A DNA stretch of 64,000 nt from Chromatiales bacterium 21-64-14 (GCA_002255365.1 NCBI01000003.1:1-64000); one strand, 5' to 3'; positions 8,350-17,586 are shown, counted from the first letter of the stretch. Notes: a model not told the origin generated them from the letters alone. Numbers and translations are program-made.

Positions 8350-8718
8350 ATGAAGATTTATTGGAACAAATGTTCAGGGGATACCTGGTGTGAGTTGTAC
8401 ACGGTCGACCTCAATGACCAGCATTTTTCCAATATGGACGGGGTCTACGTCATCTGGCACGGCGGCGGCGCGCCGAACTGTGTCTGCGTGGGGCAAGGCA
8501 TCATTCGGGAGCGGCTCGCGGAGCACCGCACCGACCCGGCAGTCCAGCAGTACGCGGGCCAGGAGTTGTTCGTGACTTGGTCGCGGGTTGCACCCGCCGA
8601 CCGCAGCGGGGTCGAACGCTATCTGGCCGAGGAATTGTCGCCCAAGGTCGGATACCGCTTTCCAGATGTCGGCCCCATAGCGGTGAATCTGCCCGGGTTG
8701 GAGCTGGCCATCGCCTGA
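8350..8718 (+). CDS. Small GIY-YIG-like fold protein of unknown function
   Basis: A 122-residue soluble protein. Residues 31-60 carry GVYVIWHGG, then CVCVGQG and IRERLAEHR, matching the order of the GIY-YIG core (GIY, YVGQ, helix with the catalytic arginine). A later glutamate (RYLAEEL) could be the metal ligand. The motif is degenerate (GVY/VCVG) and there is no added DNA-binding domain, so nuclease activity is uncertain. The start has GAGGGTGAG 6-8 bases upstream. It sits alone between a MITE and SCO1. Confidence 0.55.
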   Translation: MKIYWNKCSGDTWCELYTVDLNDQHFSNMDGVYVIWHGGGAPNCVCVGQGIIRERLAEHRTDPAVQQYAGQELFVTWSRVAPADRSGVERYLAEELSPKVGYRFPDVGPIAVNLPGLELAIA

Positions 8719-8897
8719 CCGGCCCCCCCGCCGGATCCTCGCGGGTCCGTGGGGAGACACCTGCAATTTCCGGCCAATCCGGCTGGAACGCGTTAGTTTT
8801 CCGCCTTACGTGGCCCAAGCGCCCGCGCCGCCATCAACCCGGAACTTAGCCGCGCGCGGACGCATCTAACCGGACGCAGCCCGGAGGCCCATGCCCC

Positions 8898-9680
8898 ATG
8901 AATCCGTCACCCGTTGGAAATACTCCACCCGAAATTCCGCGTACCGTGCACCGCGGCCTCTGGGTCCTGGTAATCGGCGTTGCCCTCGCCGCGTCCGCGG
9001 CGATCGGCTGGTGGACCGGCCACGCCGGAACGGCGCACACCGCGGCGGCGGAACTGCCGAGCTACGGTCCGGCGCCCCAGTACCAGTTCGTGGATCAACT
9101 GGGCCACACGGTGCATTCCGGCCAGTTTCGGGGCAAGGTCCAGATCGTGACCTTCCTCTTCCCCTACTGCACCACCTACTGCCCCCTGATCGCCGCGCAC
9201 TTGGCGGGGTTCGAGAACACCCTGCGCGCCGCCGGGCTCCGGGATCAGGTCGAGCTGATAGCCTTCAACGTCGCACCGCGGACCACCGGACCACGGCAGA
9301 TGCGTGCCTTCCTACGTGAATACGGCTGGGATCCACAAGACCTCCACTGGCAGTTTCTCACCGGCCCCGCGAAGCAGGTCCGCCGCGTCGTTACTGGCGG
9401 TTTCCACATCGCCTACCAGCGCGTGAGTCTCGCGGAGGAGGCCCGCAACGCGAAGTCGGAACGCGCTCACGGCGCATGGTTCCCGCAGCCGGTCGTCGAA
9501 AACCCGCTGGCGGAACGGGCAAAACCTGACTACGACGTGAGCCACAACGACGCCCTGGAAATCGTCGGCCCCGACGGCAACATCCGCAAGGTCTTTACCC
9601 AGGCCGACCGCGTCTCCGACCCGCAGCTGCTGCGCATCGTTCAGTCGCTGCTGCACGGCGGCGCCGCACCTGCTACGTGA
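8898..9680 (+). CDS. SCO1/SenC-family copper chaperone
   Basis: A 260-residue membrane-anchored thioredoxin-fold protein. One N-terminal membrane anchor spans about residues 20-40, with the rest periplasmic. The copper-binding motif CTTYCP (Cys91, Cys95) and the third ligand His216 in DVSHNDALEIVGPDG are present, so it should be functional. SCO proteins deliver copper or reducing power to the CuA site of cytochrome c oxidase. No oxidase subunits are in this window. A long insertion (about residues 175-210, KSERAHGAWFPQPVVENP) separates the usual beta strands and is atypical. Confidence 0.9.
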   Translation: MNPSPVGNTPPEIPRTVHRGLWVLVIGVALAASAAIGWWTGHAGTAHTAAAELPSYGPAPQYQFVDQLGHTVHSGQFRGKVQIVTFLFPYCTTYCPLIAAHLAGFENTLRAAGLRDQVELIAFNVAPRTTGPRQMRAFLREYGWDPQDLHWQFLTGPAKQVRRVVTGGFHIAYQRVSLAEEARNAKSERAHGAWFPQPVVENPLAERAKPDYDVSHNDALEIVGPDGNIRKVFTQADRVSDPQLLRIVQSLLHGGAAPAT

Positions 9681-9700
9681 GCAAGGCCGAAGCGCAGGGC

Positions 9701-9960
9701 TCAAGCCTCAAGACCGCGGAAATAGAACCCCAGCACAATGAGCACGCCCACCACCGCCAGCGAGTTGAGCACTGCGCTCGTATAGCCGCCCAGGGCCATG
9801 GGCACGGCGATTCCCCACGCCAGAGCGCTCACCACAGGACGTGGGTTGCGGTCCACCAGAAGGTTGCCCATCAATGCGAAAGCGGAATCGCCGCGATGGA
9901 CCAATAGACGCCTGCCATATGGCCCATGCACTGCGCATTAGTATCCGTAGCCTTGCCCAT
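9701..9960 (-). pseudogene. Small membrane protein gene, apparently frameshifted
   Basis: A minus-strand frame starts at an ATG (9960) with GGGGGG about 8 bases upstream and reads a membrane-like segment (MAGVYWSIAAIPLS), then meets a TGA at 9871-9873. The adjacent frame continues with ALMGNLLVDRNPRPVVSALA and two further hydrophobic spans, ending at 9701. Joining the frames gives one coherent protein of about 85 residues with three spans. The second frame alone could also be a 76-residue protein. Family unknown. Either a frameshift mutation or a sequencing error would explain it. Confidence 0.4.
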
Positions 9961-10124
9961 GCCTACGCCCCCCGGGAGCCGGCCCGACTCGTCGTGCGGC
10001 GGATCCCGCGATGTCCGCCCGGCCCGGGCCCGCGATCTTTACCGCCCGACCAAGCCCCGGGGAGACTCCGGGAACGATCCCGGAACCGGCCTCGATGTAT
10101 CCATCACCGCACGCCGTAATCCGT

Positions 10125-11951
10125 TCAGCCTTCCACCCGGTACATCTGCTCCGAACGATGGTGATACGCCGCCATGATATCACTGCGCGTCAACATGGCC
10201 AGCACGTGATCAGGATCGGCCCGACACACTACCGGCACACGCCCGATGTTCTCCTGCGCCATCCATTCCGCGGCATCCCCAACCGCGTCTTCTTCGTAGA
10301 CGACGCGCGGTGGACGCTTGATCAGTGCGTGCAATCGTGTTCCTGGCGCCATACCCGGGGCAAACAGATCCTTACGGGTTACGATTCCGCACAATTTTCC
10401 GGCATCATCCACTAGCGGAAACCCCTGATGCCCAGTTCCGGACCCACCGGAATCCAACCACGCGCGCACTTCCGCCAGCGTGGAACCGGCCTTTAGGGTA
10501 ACCGCCGGGTAGGACGCATAGTCCCGGACCAGAACCTGGAACAGAAAGTCAGCGGTGTACTCGACGGGCACGCGCACCCCACGGCGTGCGATCTTCTCCG
10601 TCATGATCGTGTTCTGCATAAGAACACTCGAAACCAGATACGCCGCCGTACAACCTATAACCAGCGGCAACAGGGCCGCAGCCTGCCAAGTCGTCTCGAT
10701 TACGAAAACGATAGACATGAACAGGGCGCGTGATGCGCCGGCGAAGATCGCGGCCATCCCAACGAGGGCGGCCATGCCAGGATCGACTCCCAGGTGTGGC
10801 AAAACAAGCGCAAGCATTTTCCCAAGCAAGGCCCCTAAACCGGCGCCGACGGTCATGAGCGGAGCAAGCGTACCTCCGGAGGTGCCGCTGCCCAACGCGA
10901 TGACCCAGGAAATCAGTTTAAAAATACATAGGAGGATCAGCGCCTTTCCAACCAGTGCGCCGGACAGCACATCAATGATGTTTTCGTAACCCACCCCGAG
11001 CGTGCGGGGAACCCAGTATCCGATGACACCGACGGCGATGGCACCGATAGCGGGCCACCACATCCAGTGGATCGGGAGACGGGAGAACCCATCCTCCACC
11101 GCGTATACAGCACGGGTAATGTACACCGCGGCGATACCGATCACCGCGCCCAATGCGATGTACGCACCGAGCGCCGGCAGGGTCGGCCAAGCCAAGGAAG
11201 GCATTGCAAACATCGGTGACGTGCCCATGAACGCCACGCGCACGATCGCCGCCGTACCGCTGGCGATCGCCACCGGGACCACGGAACGCGTGCTGAACTC
11301 GAACAACAGGAGTTCTATGGCGAGCAGAATCGCGGACAGCGGACTTCCGAACGTCGCCGCCATGCCCGCCGCTGCACCGGCAGCGAGTAAGGTCCTACGC
11401 TCGTTCGCGGTTACTCTCACCCACTGGCCGAATAGCGATCCGAGCGCGCCACCGGTCGCAATGATCGGACCTTCAGCGCCGAACGGGCCGCCGGTCCCGA
11501 TCGAGATCGCCGCCGACAGCGGCTTGAGAATGGTCACGCGGGCGGGTATGCGGCTCCGGTTGAGCAGTATCTGCTCCATCGCCTCCGGGATGCCGTGCCC
11601 ACGGATCGCCTGGGAGCCATAGCGCGCCATAAAGCCAATGACGATGGCCCCCACTACTGGCACCAGAACGACGATGAGCCCCAAGTGATTGGCGGCGGGC
11701 GAAACGAATGCACTGTCCAGACGGCCGTAAAACGCAAGGTTGGTGATCAACCCGATAAGGCGCATCAAACCCTGGGCCACCAGCGCAGCGATGATGCCCA
11801 CCAAAAAAGCCAATGCGCTGATTTTTATAACGCGGCGGTCAACCAGCGTGGAATGCCGGGGGATGCGCGCCGATTCCAAGGCGACACCCAGGGACGGCGC
11901 GAGCGGCAATCCATCGGTGGTTGATGCGTCGTTAAGGTCGTGGTCCGCCAT
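10125..11951 (-). CDS. ClC-family chloride channel/transporter with CBS domains
   Basis: A 608-residue protein. Residues about 45-440 form the ClC membrane domain with its hallmark ion-path motifs: RGHGIPEA, SIGTGGPFGAEGPII and GSGTSGGTLAPL. Residues about 470-600 hold a tandem CBS pair (FPLVDDAGKLCGIVTRKDL and VPVVCRADPDHVLAMLTRSD), which usually senses adenine nucleotides or ionic strength. The position corresponding to the E. coli gating glutamate is present in GAEGP. Such proteins exchange Cl- for H+ or conduct Cl-, for example in acid or osmotic stress. It is a stand-alone gene ending about 450 bases from SCO1 and starting next to MITE copy 2. Confidence 0.93.
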   Translation of the reverse strand: MADHDLNDASTTDGLPLAPSLGVALESARIPRHSTLVDRRVIKISALAFLVGIIAALVAQGLMRLIGLITNLAFYGRLDSAFVSPAANHLGLIVVLVPVVGAIVIGFMARYGSQAIRGHGIPEAMEQILLNRSRIPARVTILKPLSAAISIGTGGPFGAEGPIIATGGALGSLFGQWVRVTANERRTLLAAGAAAGMAATFGSPLSAILLAIELLLFEFSTRSVVPVAIASGTAAIVRVAFMGTSPMFAMPSLAWPTLPALGAYIALGAVIGIAAVYITRAVYAVEDGFSRLPIHWMWWPAIGAIAVGVIGYWVPRTLGVGYENIIDVLSGALVGKALILLCIFKLISWVIALGSGTSGGTLAPLMTVGAGLGALLGKMLALVLPHLGVDPGMAALVGMAAIFAGASRALFMSIVFVIETTWQAAALLPLVIGCTAAYLVSSVLMQNTIMTEKIARRGVRVPVEYTADFLFQVLVRDYASYPAVTLKAGSTLAEVRAWLDSGGSGTGHQGFPLVDDAGKLCGIVTRKDLFAPGMAPGTRLHALIKRPPRVVYEEDAVGDAAEWMAQENIGRVPVVCRADPDHVLAMLTRSDIMAAYHHRSEQMYRVEG

Positions 11952-12029
11952 CGCGGGCGGATTCTACCAGATGCGCCGTCGCCCCGGCATCCGGGCGTGA
12001 TGAACATGGACTAAAAGTATCGAGCTGCT

Positions 12030-12172
12030 AGAACCTATCTCGAAATGCGTCCCAGTCGCCCATGCGGCGTTGCGGACCCTGCTGCGGTGCTCATTTACTG
12101 GGTATAAACTGCGCTCCTCGCAGGGCCCGCGCCTTGCGTGAACGCCCGATCTGCGATTTTGAGACAGACTCT
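12030..12172. mobile_element. MITE-like element, copy 2 (143 bp)
   Basis: Same length, orientation and internal layout as the copy at 7891-8033. The ends are AGAACCTATCTC and GAGACAGACTCT, both bordered by CTAG. The right terminal repeat has drifted more than that of copy 1. It lies between the clc gene start and the pldA gene end. Confidence 0.8.
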
Positions 12173-12215
12173 AGTAAGGGACAAGCCCCATGCCGCCCGC
12201 AACCGCAGCGGGCGC

Positions 12216-13127
12216 TCACCAATTCTTGATGGCGACGCCTACTCCAACTGCGGTGGTACGGTGGTTATATTCCAGCAGGCTTTGGCCATATCCGGAGAAA
12301 ACCTGCACGTAACCATTGAGCTTTTGAACCAGCGGGAAGCTCCAGCTCAATTTCCAGGCGCCGCGGGAAAACCCGCTGGTCAAGTTGTTGCGCGACATCA
12401 GGGAGAAGCTCTGCCGGCCCCGGTGATAGGTCACCCGCCACTTTCCGTAACCCAGATACCGGCTGATGTCGGGATTGTGTTGGAGCAGACCGGCGCCCCG
12501 GATCGCGTGCCACGCCTGTAGATACACCGTCCAGCGCTGGCGCACCAAGGTACCCGACAGGTAGACCCGGTTCCAGGACCGCTCCAGGGTCCCGCCCTGT
12601 CCGTTGGATTGGTGCACGAAGCCGAGATCGGCCAGTTGCCACTGCCAACCGCCCGGCAACGGACGCTGCCACGAATATTCCAAAAATACCTCGGGTTCGT
12701 AGTCCGATTCACGGAAAAACGCGGAACGGTTGTAGGCCTGCCAGAAGGACGTCTGGGTATAGGCGCCGTATAGGCTCACCCGGGTTTTCGCGATGTCCGC
12801 CAGCACCGGGACCTTCAGGCTGATCTGGAATTGCACCTCACTGTGAGAGATCTGTTCCCCGTCCGGGCTGTGGCCCGCGTAGACCGCCCGGTCGGGGGAG
12901 GTCATATAGGAATACGGGATCAGGTAATTGGGTTTGTACAGGGAGATATTGAAGGGATTCGGCGGTGCTGGCTGGGCCAACTCGGTGGGCGCGCGCGTGG
13001 CCTGCGCGCCCGTCACAGCGGCGGTCGGGACATCAGATGCGTATAGCATGGACACAGGCATAAGGTTGCTACGCAGGGTAACAGAGTCCGGGCGCGCCCG
13101 GTAGGCGTCTGCGGCGTCCGATTTCAA
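12216..13127 (-). CDS. pldA: Outer-membrane phospholipase A (OMPLA)
   Basis: A 303-residue beta-barrel phospholipase. The catalytic motif VHQSNGQ provides His172, Ser174 and Asn175. Family blocks are NPFNISLYKPNYLIPYS, AYTQTSFWQAYNRSAFFRES, LERSWNRVY, and the terminal VFSGYGQSLLEYNHRTTAVG, which ends in an aromatic residue as needed for BAM recognition. The enzyme hydrolyses outer-membrane phospholipids, usually on membrane disturbance. The odd point is the N-terminus: the only in-frame starts are TTG 13127 or internal ATGs, and none gives a normal signal peptide. A frameshift or truncation at the 5' end is likely, or an unusual start was missed. Confidence 0.88.
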   Translation of the reverse strand: MKSDAADAYRARPDSVTLRSNLMPVSMLYASDVPTAAVTGAQATRAPTELAQPAPPNPFNISLYKPNYLIPYSYMTSPDRAVYAGHSPDGEQISHSEVQFQISLKVPVLADIAKTRVSLYGAYTQTSFWQAYNRSAFFRESDYEPEVFLEYSWQRPLPGGWQWQLADLGFVHQSNGQGGTLERSWNRVYLSGTLVRQRWTVYLQAWHAIRGAGLLQHNPDISRYLGYGKWRVTYHRGRQSFSLMSRNNLTSGFSRGAWKLSWSFPLVQKLNGYVQVFSGYGQSLLEYNHRTTAVGVGVAIKNW

Positions 13128-13568
13128 TGAGTCCGGGCATAATTCGGAGATCAGCCTTTTCCGGCGACACGCACGATGTTCGATCGTCGCCGGTCACCGA
13201 CAACGGCGCCACGGGGTACGCAGGCGCGAATGGATCTCGGTGCCATCACCCCTGCCACCACGCTATTCCAAGCCGGCGGCTTCCATGATTGGGGGCAACG
13301 CGTATGGCCGTGAACTGGCCCCGCAGGAAATCGCGCAAAGGGCTGAAAGCGTGCCTGATCGGGGATTGGGGATACTCGCGCGGCCCGAGGATGCTGGCAT
13401 GCTCCCGCTGGCCCGCCGCACGTCTATGCCATGTCGGCCTCGAAGACGGTGAGGCACCGACGCCACGGCGCTCGCCTGAGCCCAAAAGCGTATAGTGAAC
13501 CGGTTGGTGCCTCGATCCCGGTGCCACGCGGCTTTCGAGCTGCCACAGACCCACGGAGGCGCATCCTG
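13128..13568. other. Intergenic region between pldA and the DUF4197 gene
   Basis: No convincing gene. An inverted repeat CCGGCGAC (13161-13168) / GTCGCCGG (13186-13193) lies just upstream of pldA. TATAGT near 13491 could be a -10 box for the plus-strand gene at 13569. The remainder gives only out-of-frame shadows. Confidence 0.35.
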
Positions 13569-14318
13569 ATGAAGGGAAAGCTGTTGATGGGCGCACTGCT
13601 GGCGAGCGCTACGACCCTGGTCCCGATATCCGGCACCGGCGCTGGTCTCGGAGATTGGCTGAATGTACTCCGCGGGCCGACCGCGGGGGCCAAGTCGGAC
13701 AGCGCGCTTACCGAACAGGACATGGCCGGCGGCCTGCGCGCGGCCCTGGAGGCCGGTGTACAGCACGCAGTTCAGGAACTCGGGCGCCCGGGAGGCTACC
13801 TGGATGATGCCAAGGTCCGCATCCCGTTGCCCGCGCAGCTCACCACGGTGGGAAACACACTGCGCCGGCTGGGCCAGGGGCGGATCACGGACCAGTTTGT
13901 GGCCAGTATGAATCAAGCCGCGGAGCGCGCGGCACCAGAAGCGGCCGGCGTTTTCATGCAGGCCATCCGCCAGATGAGCGTGCAGGACGCGCGCGCGATC
14001 CTGCAGGGACCACAGGACGCCGCAACGCAATACTTTCGGCGCCGCAGCGGACCCGAACTGGTGAGCCGCATGCTGCCGATAGTATCTCAGGCTACCGACC
14101 GCGTAGGCGTCACTGCCCGCTACAAGGAACTGCTGGACCGCACCGGCGGTATCGGCCACCTGCTCGGATCGAACCAGCTCAACCTGGACCAATACGTCAC
14201 TGACCGGGCGGTGGACGGCTTGTTCGTGATGATCGCCCAGGAAGAGAAGCAGATCCGCGAGAACCCGGCGGCCAGGACTACCCAACTGCTGCGCAAGGTG
14301 TTCGGCGCGGCGCGCTGA
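13569..14318 (+). CDS. DUF4197 family periplasmic protein
   Basis: A 249-residue protein starting MKGKLLMGALLASATTLVPI, a signal-peptide-like segment. The body is helical and matches the DUF4197 pattern (GLRAALEAGVQHAVQELG, then GYLDDAKVRIPLP, LRRLGQGRITDQFVASMNQA, and YVTDRAVDGLFVMIAQEEKQ near the end). I chose ATG 13569 over upstream in-frame starts because GGAGG lies about 10 bases before it and it begins the signal sequence. Function of the family is unknown. It is convergent with the ParA-like gene. Confidence 0.85.
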   Translation: MKGKLLMGALLASATTLVPISGTGAGLGDWLNVLRGPTAGAKSDSALTEQDMAGGLRAALEAGVQHAVQELGRPGGYLDDAKVRIPLPAQLTTVGNTLRRLGQGRITDQFVASMNQAAERAAPEAAGVFMQAIRQMSVQDARAILQGPQDAATQYFRRRSGPELVSRMLPIVSQATDRVGVTARYKELLDRTGGIGHLLGSNQLNLDQYVTDRAVDGLFVMIAQEEKQIRENPAARTTQLLRKVFGAAR

Positions 14319-14380
14319 TCACCGGCAGCCCGATCCAGGAGACTGCGTACCGCCGTCCCGCGCCCGGACCGGGCCTCGAC

Positions 14381-15100
14381 CTACTGACAAACCGAGGGTG
14401 CGGCGCGCGCCAGGTCCTGCGCCGAACTGACAGCATCTGGTTCCAGCCAGTCCATCATCTCCGTCCACTGCATGAGATCCCGCCGGGTCTGTCCGGCCTT
14501 GAGTTCATGGATCCCACTGCCCCGCTCGGCGGCATGGACGTAGTTCTGGGTATCGCGCAACCGGGTGATGACGGGGATCTTCAGAGTGGCGAGAAACCGC
14601 TCCAAGGACCGGAACGCCAGGGTATTTTCCCGCACCCGGTTGGCAACGATGCCGAGCCGGGTCTGAGGCAGGCGTACCTTGCCCACCAGCAGCAGATCAC
14701 GAATGAAATCCGCCGTGGACTGAATATCGATCAGCGAAGGCAAGACCGGAATCAGGATGACATCGACGCCGCGCAACTGCTCCACGAGTTCCGGACCTTT
14801 GAGGCCGGCGGGGGTATCGATCACCACCCGCTGGACCTCCGGAGGAACCCGCAGTTGCCAGGTGCGGGTGACGTTGGCGAGCCTCGTCTCGTAAGCAGCG
14901 ACGCCATGTAGACAGGCATACGCGCCGGGACGCCGGCGCAACCAGCGCGTGCTGGACGCCTGGGGGTCGTAGTCAAACAACGCGGTGGGAAAATCCCGGG
15001 ATGCATACTGGCTCGCCAGATTGGTGGCAATAGTAGTTTTGCCACAGCCCCCCTTCGCGTTCATTACGATGATGCGGCGCATCCGGCTCGGTGTCGGCAT
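14381..15100 (-). CDS. ParA/MinD-family ATPase
   Basis: A 239-residue deviant-Walker ATPase. KGGCGKTT (residues 16-23) is the signature P-loop, followed by the DYDPQASSTRWL segment and VVIDTPAGL, the Walker B region. ParA proteins position DNA or protein cargos by ATP-dependent binding to the nucleoid. No parB or centromere-like repeats are adjacent, so it is an orphan ParA rather than a plasmid partition pair. It is upstream of and convergent with the DUF4197 gene, and downstream of imuB on the same strand by 110 bases. A role linked to DNA repair or to cargo positioning is open. Confidence 0.88.
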   Translation of the reverse strand: MPTPSRMRRIIVMNAKGGCGKTTIATNLASQYASRDFPTALFDYDPQASSTRWLRRRPGAYACLHGVAAYETRLANVTRTWQLRVPPEVQRVVIDTPAGLKGPELVEQLRGVDVILIPVLPSLIDIQSTADFIRDLLLVGKVRLPQTRLGIVANRVRENTLAFRSLERFLATLKIPVITRLRDTQNYVHAAERGSGIHELKAGQTRRDLMQWTEMMDWLEPDAVSSAQDLARAAPSVCQ

Positions 15101-15211
15101 GGGTTCCAGGGGGTGTCTCCCCGACTATACAAGGGTAGCGGCGGACCCTCGCAGGGGTTGACGCGCCGCGTCCGAGTCCGAAAACCCCCGGTAGCCATGG
15201 GCTTGCGGTGC

Positions 15212-16705
15212 CTACTCGAAAATCCCATGCAGAAACCAGCGATCCGGGATGCCGGGCGCGCGGAAGATCCACAGGCGTTCGCCCCGAACCGTGCGGGCCA
15301 CGAAATAATCGCGCACCACGTCAGCGCCGTCCCACCAGCCGCTCTCGATCCGTTCCCGCTCGGGTCCCAGGGACAACGTCCCGTCCCGGCAGGGACGGCC
15401 GTTGCGCACCGCCAGGGGCGCGGGCCGCGGTAACAACCATAGGGGCCGTGGCGGAAGGCCACTGGTACCACACGGATCCCTGGCATGCGTCATCACAGGT
15501 AATACCGTATCCCCGCGATCTCCCGCCGTCACGTCGCAGGCGTCCCACGCCCGCTCCGGACGATGCTCCGCCACCCGGCGCAAGCCGTGTACCGCCGGTT
15601 CCCCGAGCCGCGCCCGCAACCGCTCGACCAGCGCGGCGGCATCACCCGCGTCCACCGCGTCCACGGCACCCCCGGGAAACAACGACCCATCCCGTCTGGG
15701 GAGTGTCACGGGATTCGCACGCAGGACGATCTCCTGCACCGGAGCGGGCAACGCCACCCGTTCCAGGCGCACGCGCATCAAGCCCAGCAGGTGCCCGGGA
15801 TCCCGACTCGGCGCTGTGAGCCTCAGCGCTACCTCCGTGCCCGACCGCACTCCATGCATCATGTGAAACCGCAGCTCCCGCACGCCGGCGTCCCGCGCCG
15901 CCAGAAACCCACTGAGTTCCAGGATCAACCGGTGTACCGCAAACAGCAGGGCCCCGGTCTCCTCCACCGCGGCGGGCAAGGGTAGGCGACCCACGAATCG
16001 CGGCGGCGGCACATAGGGTTCGCGCGGATCCGGTGCATCCCCCAGGGCCCGATCCAGGGCCTTCAGCAGGTCCGGACCAGCGCGGCGCACAAGCCCGTCC
16101 CGGGGCAAACGCAGGCAGTCTCCCAAGGAACGCATGCCCAGCCCGTGCAGCGCTGCGCGCACCGGCGGCGACAGGTTCAGCGTCCCCAGGGGCAGGCGAG
16201 CCAGCATCCCGCGCAACTGGGACCGCGCGATCACCTGCACTTCCCGTCCCCCCCGTGCCAGCAGCGTAGCCCCCAGGGGCGTGGGGGCCAGGGCCCACAC
16301 GACTTGGTGACCCAGCCCGGTCACTCCCCTGTACACCGCATCCACCAACCGGTCACGCCCGCCAAACAGTCCGCAGCTCCCTTCCACCTCCAGCACGAGC
16401 TCGTGTGGCGGCGCCAGACTCACCATGGGACTGAACTGGCCCGCCCAACCGGCCAGTTGCTGCAGAACTCGGCGCTCCGCCTCCCGCGCCCGTGGCCACA
16501 CTACGAGATCCGGCGCCAAGGCGTGGGCGGTCCCCACCGTCATCCCTGGCCGCACGCCCCGGACCGCGGCCGCCGGGTTGCAGTCCAGCACGCGCGGGCG
16601 GCGGTTGTGGGCGTCGCTTACCACCCGGGAAACCGGATCGAGACACGCCCCCCGGGTAAAGATCTCCAGGGACAAATGGGGCAGGTGCAGACAGAGCCAG
16701 AGCAT
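15212..16705 (-). CDS. imuB: ImuB, Y-family polymerase-like mutasome subunit
   Basis: A 497-residue protein beginning MLWLCLHLPHLSLEIFTRG, typical of ImuB. It has a Y-family polymerase fold (ATLLARGGREVQV, RLPLGTLNLSPPVRAALHGL) and the C-terminal extension used for beta-clamp and ImuA contacts. The catalytic acidic residues of active Y-family polymerases are not evident in the N-terminal palm, as expected for ImuB, which acts as a scaffold for DnaE2. The protein works in SOS-induced mutagenesis. It follows imuA on the same strand after a gap of 167 bases, longer than the usual overlap. No dnaE2 gene is in this window. Confidence 0.9.
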   Translation of the reverse strand: MLWLCLHLPHLSLEIFTRGACLDPVSRVVSDAHNRRPRVLDCNPAAAVRGVRPGMTVGTAHALAPDLVVWPRAREAERRVLQQLAGWAGQFSPMVSLAPPHELVLEVEGSCGLFGGRDRLVDAVYRGVTGLGHQVVWALAPTPLGATLLARGGREVQVIARSQLRGMLARLPLGTLNLSPPVRAALHGLGMRSLGDCLRLPRDGLVRRAGPDLLKALDRALGDAPDPREPYVPPPRFVGRLPLPAAVEETGALLFAVHRLILELSGFLAARDAGVRELRFHMMHGVRSGTEVALRLTAPSRDPGHLLGLMRVRLERVALPAPVQEIVLRANPVTLPRRDGSLFPGGAVDAVDAGDAAALVERLRARLGEPAVHGLRRVAEHRPERAWDACDVTAGDRGDTVLPVMTHARDPCGTSGLPPRPLWLLPRPAPLAVRNGRPCRDGTLSLGPERERIESGWWDGADVVRDYFVARTVRGERLWIFRAPGIPDRWFLHGIFE

Positions 16706-16872
16706 GGGCCTTCAGGTGTTGGGATCACCCGCCGGTGCGGGTTGCCGCGATCCGCCGGGATAGGGGCCGTGCTTGCGCCGACCCCTGCCGAAACGCCCAG
16801 TGGAATCCGCGCGGTGTTTGCGGCAGGGTCCGGGTTACCGGGATCCCGCCTGCCACCGTGCAGGACCGGGGC

Positions 16873-17502
16873 TTACCCATCGGGAGGATCATGGCCCAAC
16901 CACACTGGACCGCTGGCCCCGGCACCACGGCGCTTGAGAATATGCACCGACATGCCCTGCGCTGCCGCCTGCACCCGCAACCGCAGTACGGCAGGTGAGG
17001 GCTCGGCGGCCATCCGCTCGGGACGGAACAGCACGCCCCAGGTATCGCCGGTCCCCGCCGCGAGCTGCAGCCGGCGCAGCGCGCGGGTACCACCGGCGGC
17101 GGGCCAAGCCAACACCGCGCTGCAGGTGCCGGCACGCAGGATCTGCTCTACCGCCCACAAACCGTCGTGGGTGGCGCGGGGATGCACCAGCAATACCCGG
17201 GACAAGTCCACCCCCGCGTCCGCCAGCGCCGGCGCATACGGCAGGTAAGGTGGCGCCACCCAGGCAATCCAGCGCCGCTGCTGACTCAAACGCGCCAGCG
17301 CCGGCAGGACCAATGCCATGCCCCCGATCCCATCCCGTGGGGTCAACACCTCGGTGAGCGCCCCCAGGGGCCAGCCACCTCCCGGAAATCGGGCATCCAG
17401 TGCAGGAAACCCAGTGGACAGGCAGTCCCTGCCAACACCAGCGGGAAAAGGGTCACCACCACGCCACAGATCAGCGCGCCGCAACAAGGTTTCCAGACTC
17501 AT
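16873..17502 (-). CDS. imuA: ImuA, SOS mutasome accessory protein
   Basis: A 209-residue RecA/SulA-like protein: MSLETLLRRADLWRGGD, then LSTGFPALDARFPGGGWPLG, GMALVLPALARLS and WIAWVAPPYLPYAPALADAG. The start ATG 17502 is preferred over a GTG nine codons upstream because GAGGG lies 9 bases before it. It lies 84 bases after lexA, so it is likely expressed from the SOS promoter at 18226-18260. It ends in a proline/glycine-rich tail (GASGPVWLGHDPPDG). The non-coding 167 bases before imuB could hide a C-terminal truncation by frameshift, but I see no clear continuation. Confidence 0.87.
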   Translation of the reverse strand: MSLETLLRRADLWRGGDPFPAGVGRDCLSTGFPALDARFPGGGWPLGALTEVLTPRDGIGGMALVLPALARLSQQRRWIAWVAPPYLPYAPALADAGVDLSRVLLVHPRATHDGLWAVEQILRAGTCSAVLAWPAAGGTRALRRLQLAAGTGDTWGVLFRPERMAAEPSPAVLRLRVQAAAQGMSVHILKRRGAGASGPVWLGHDPPDG

Positions 17503-17586
17503 GAGGAAAGAACCCTCGAATGACGGCACCGCGGAACCCTGGGCCGAGGTGCGCCGCCCACCGGGCGCGTCCTCCGCCTGGCTCCG

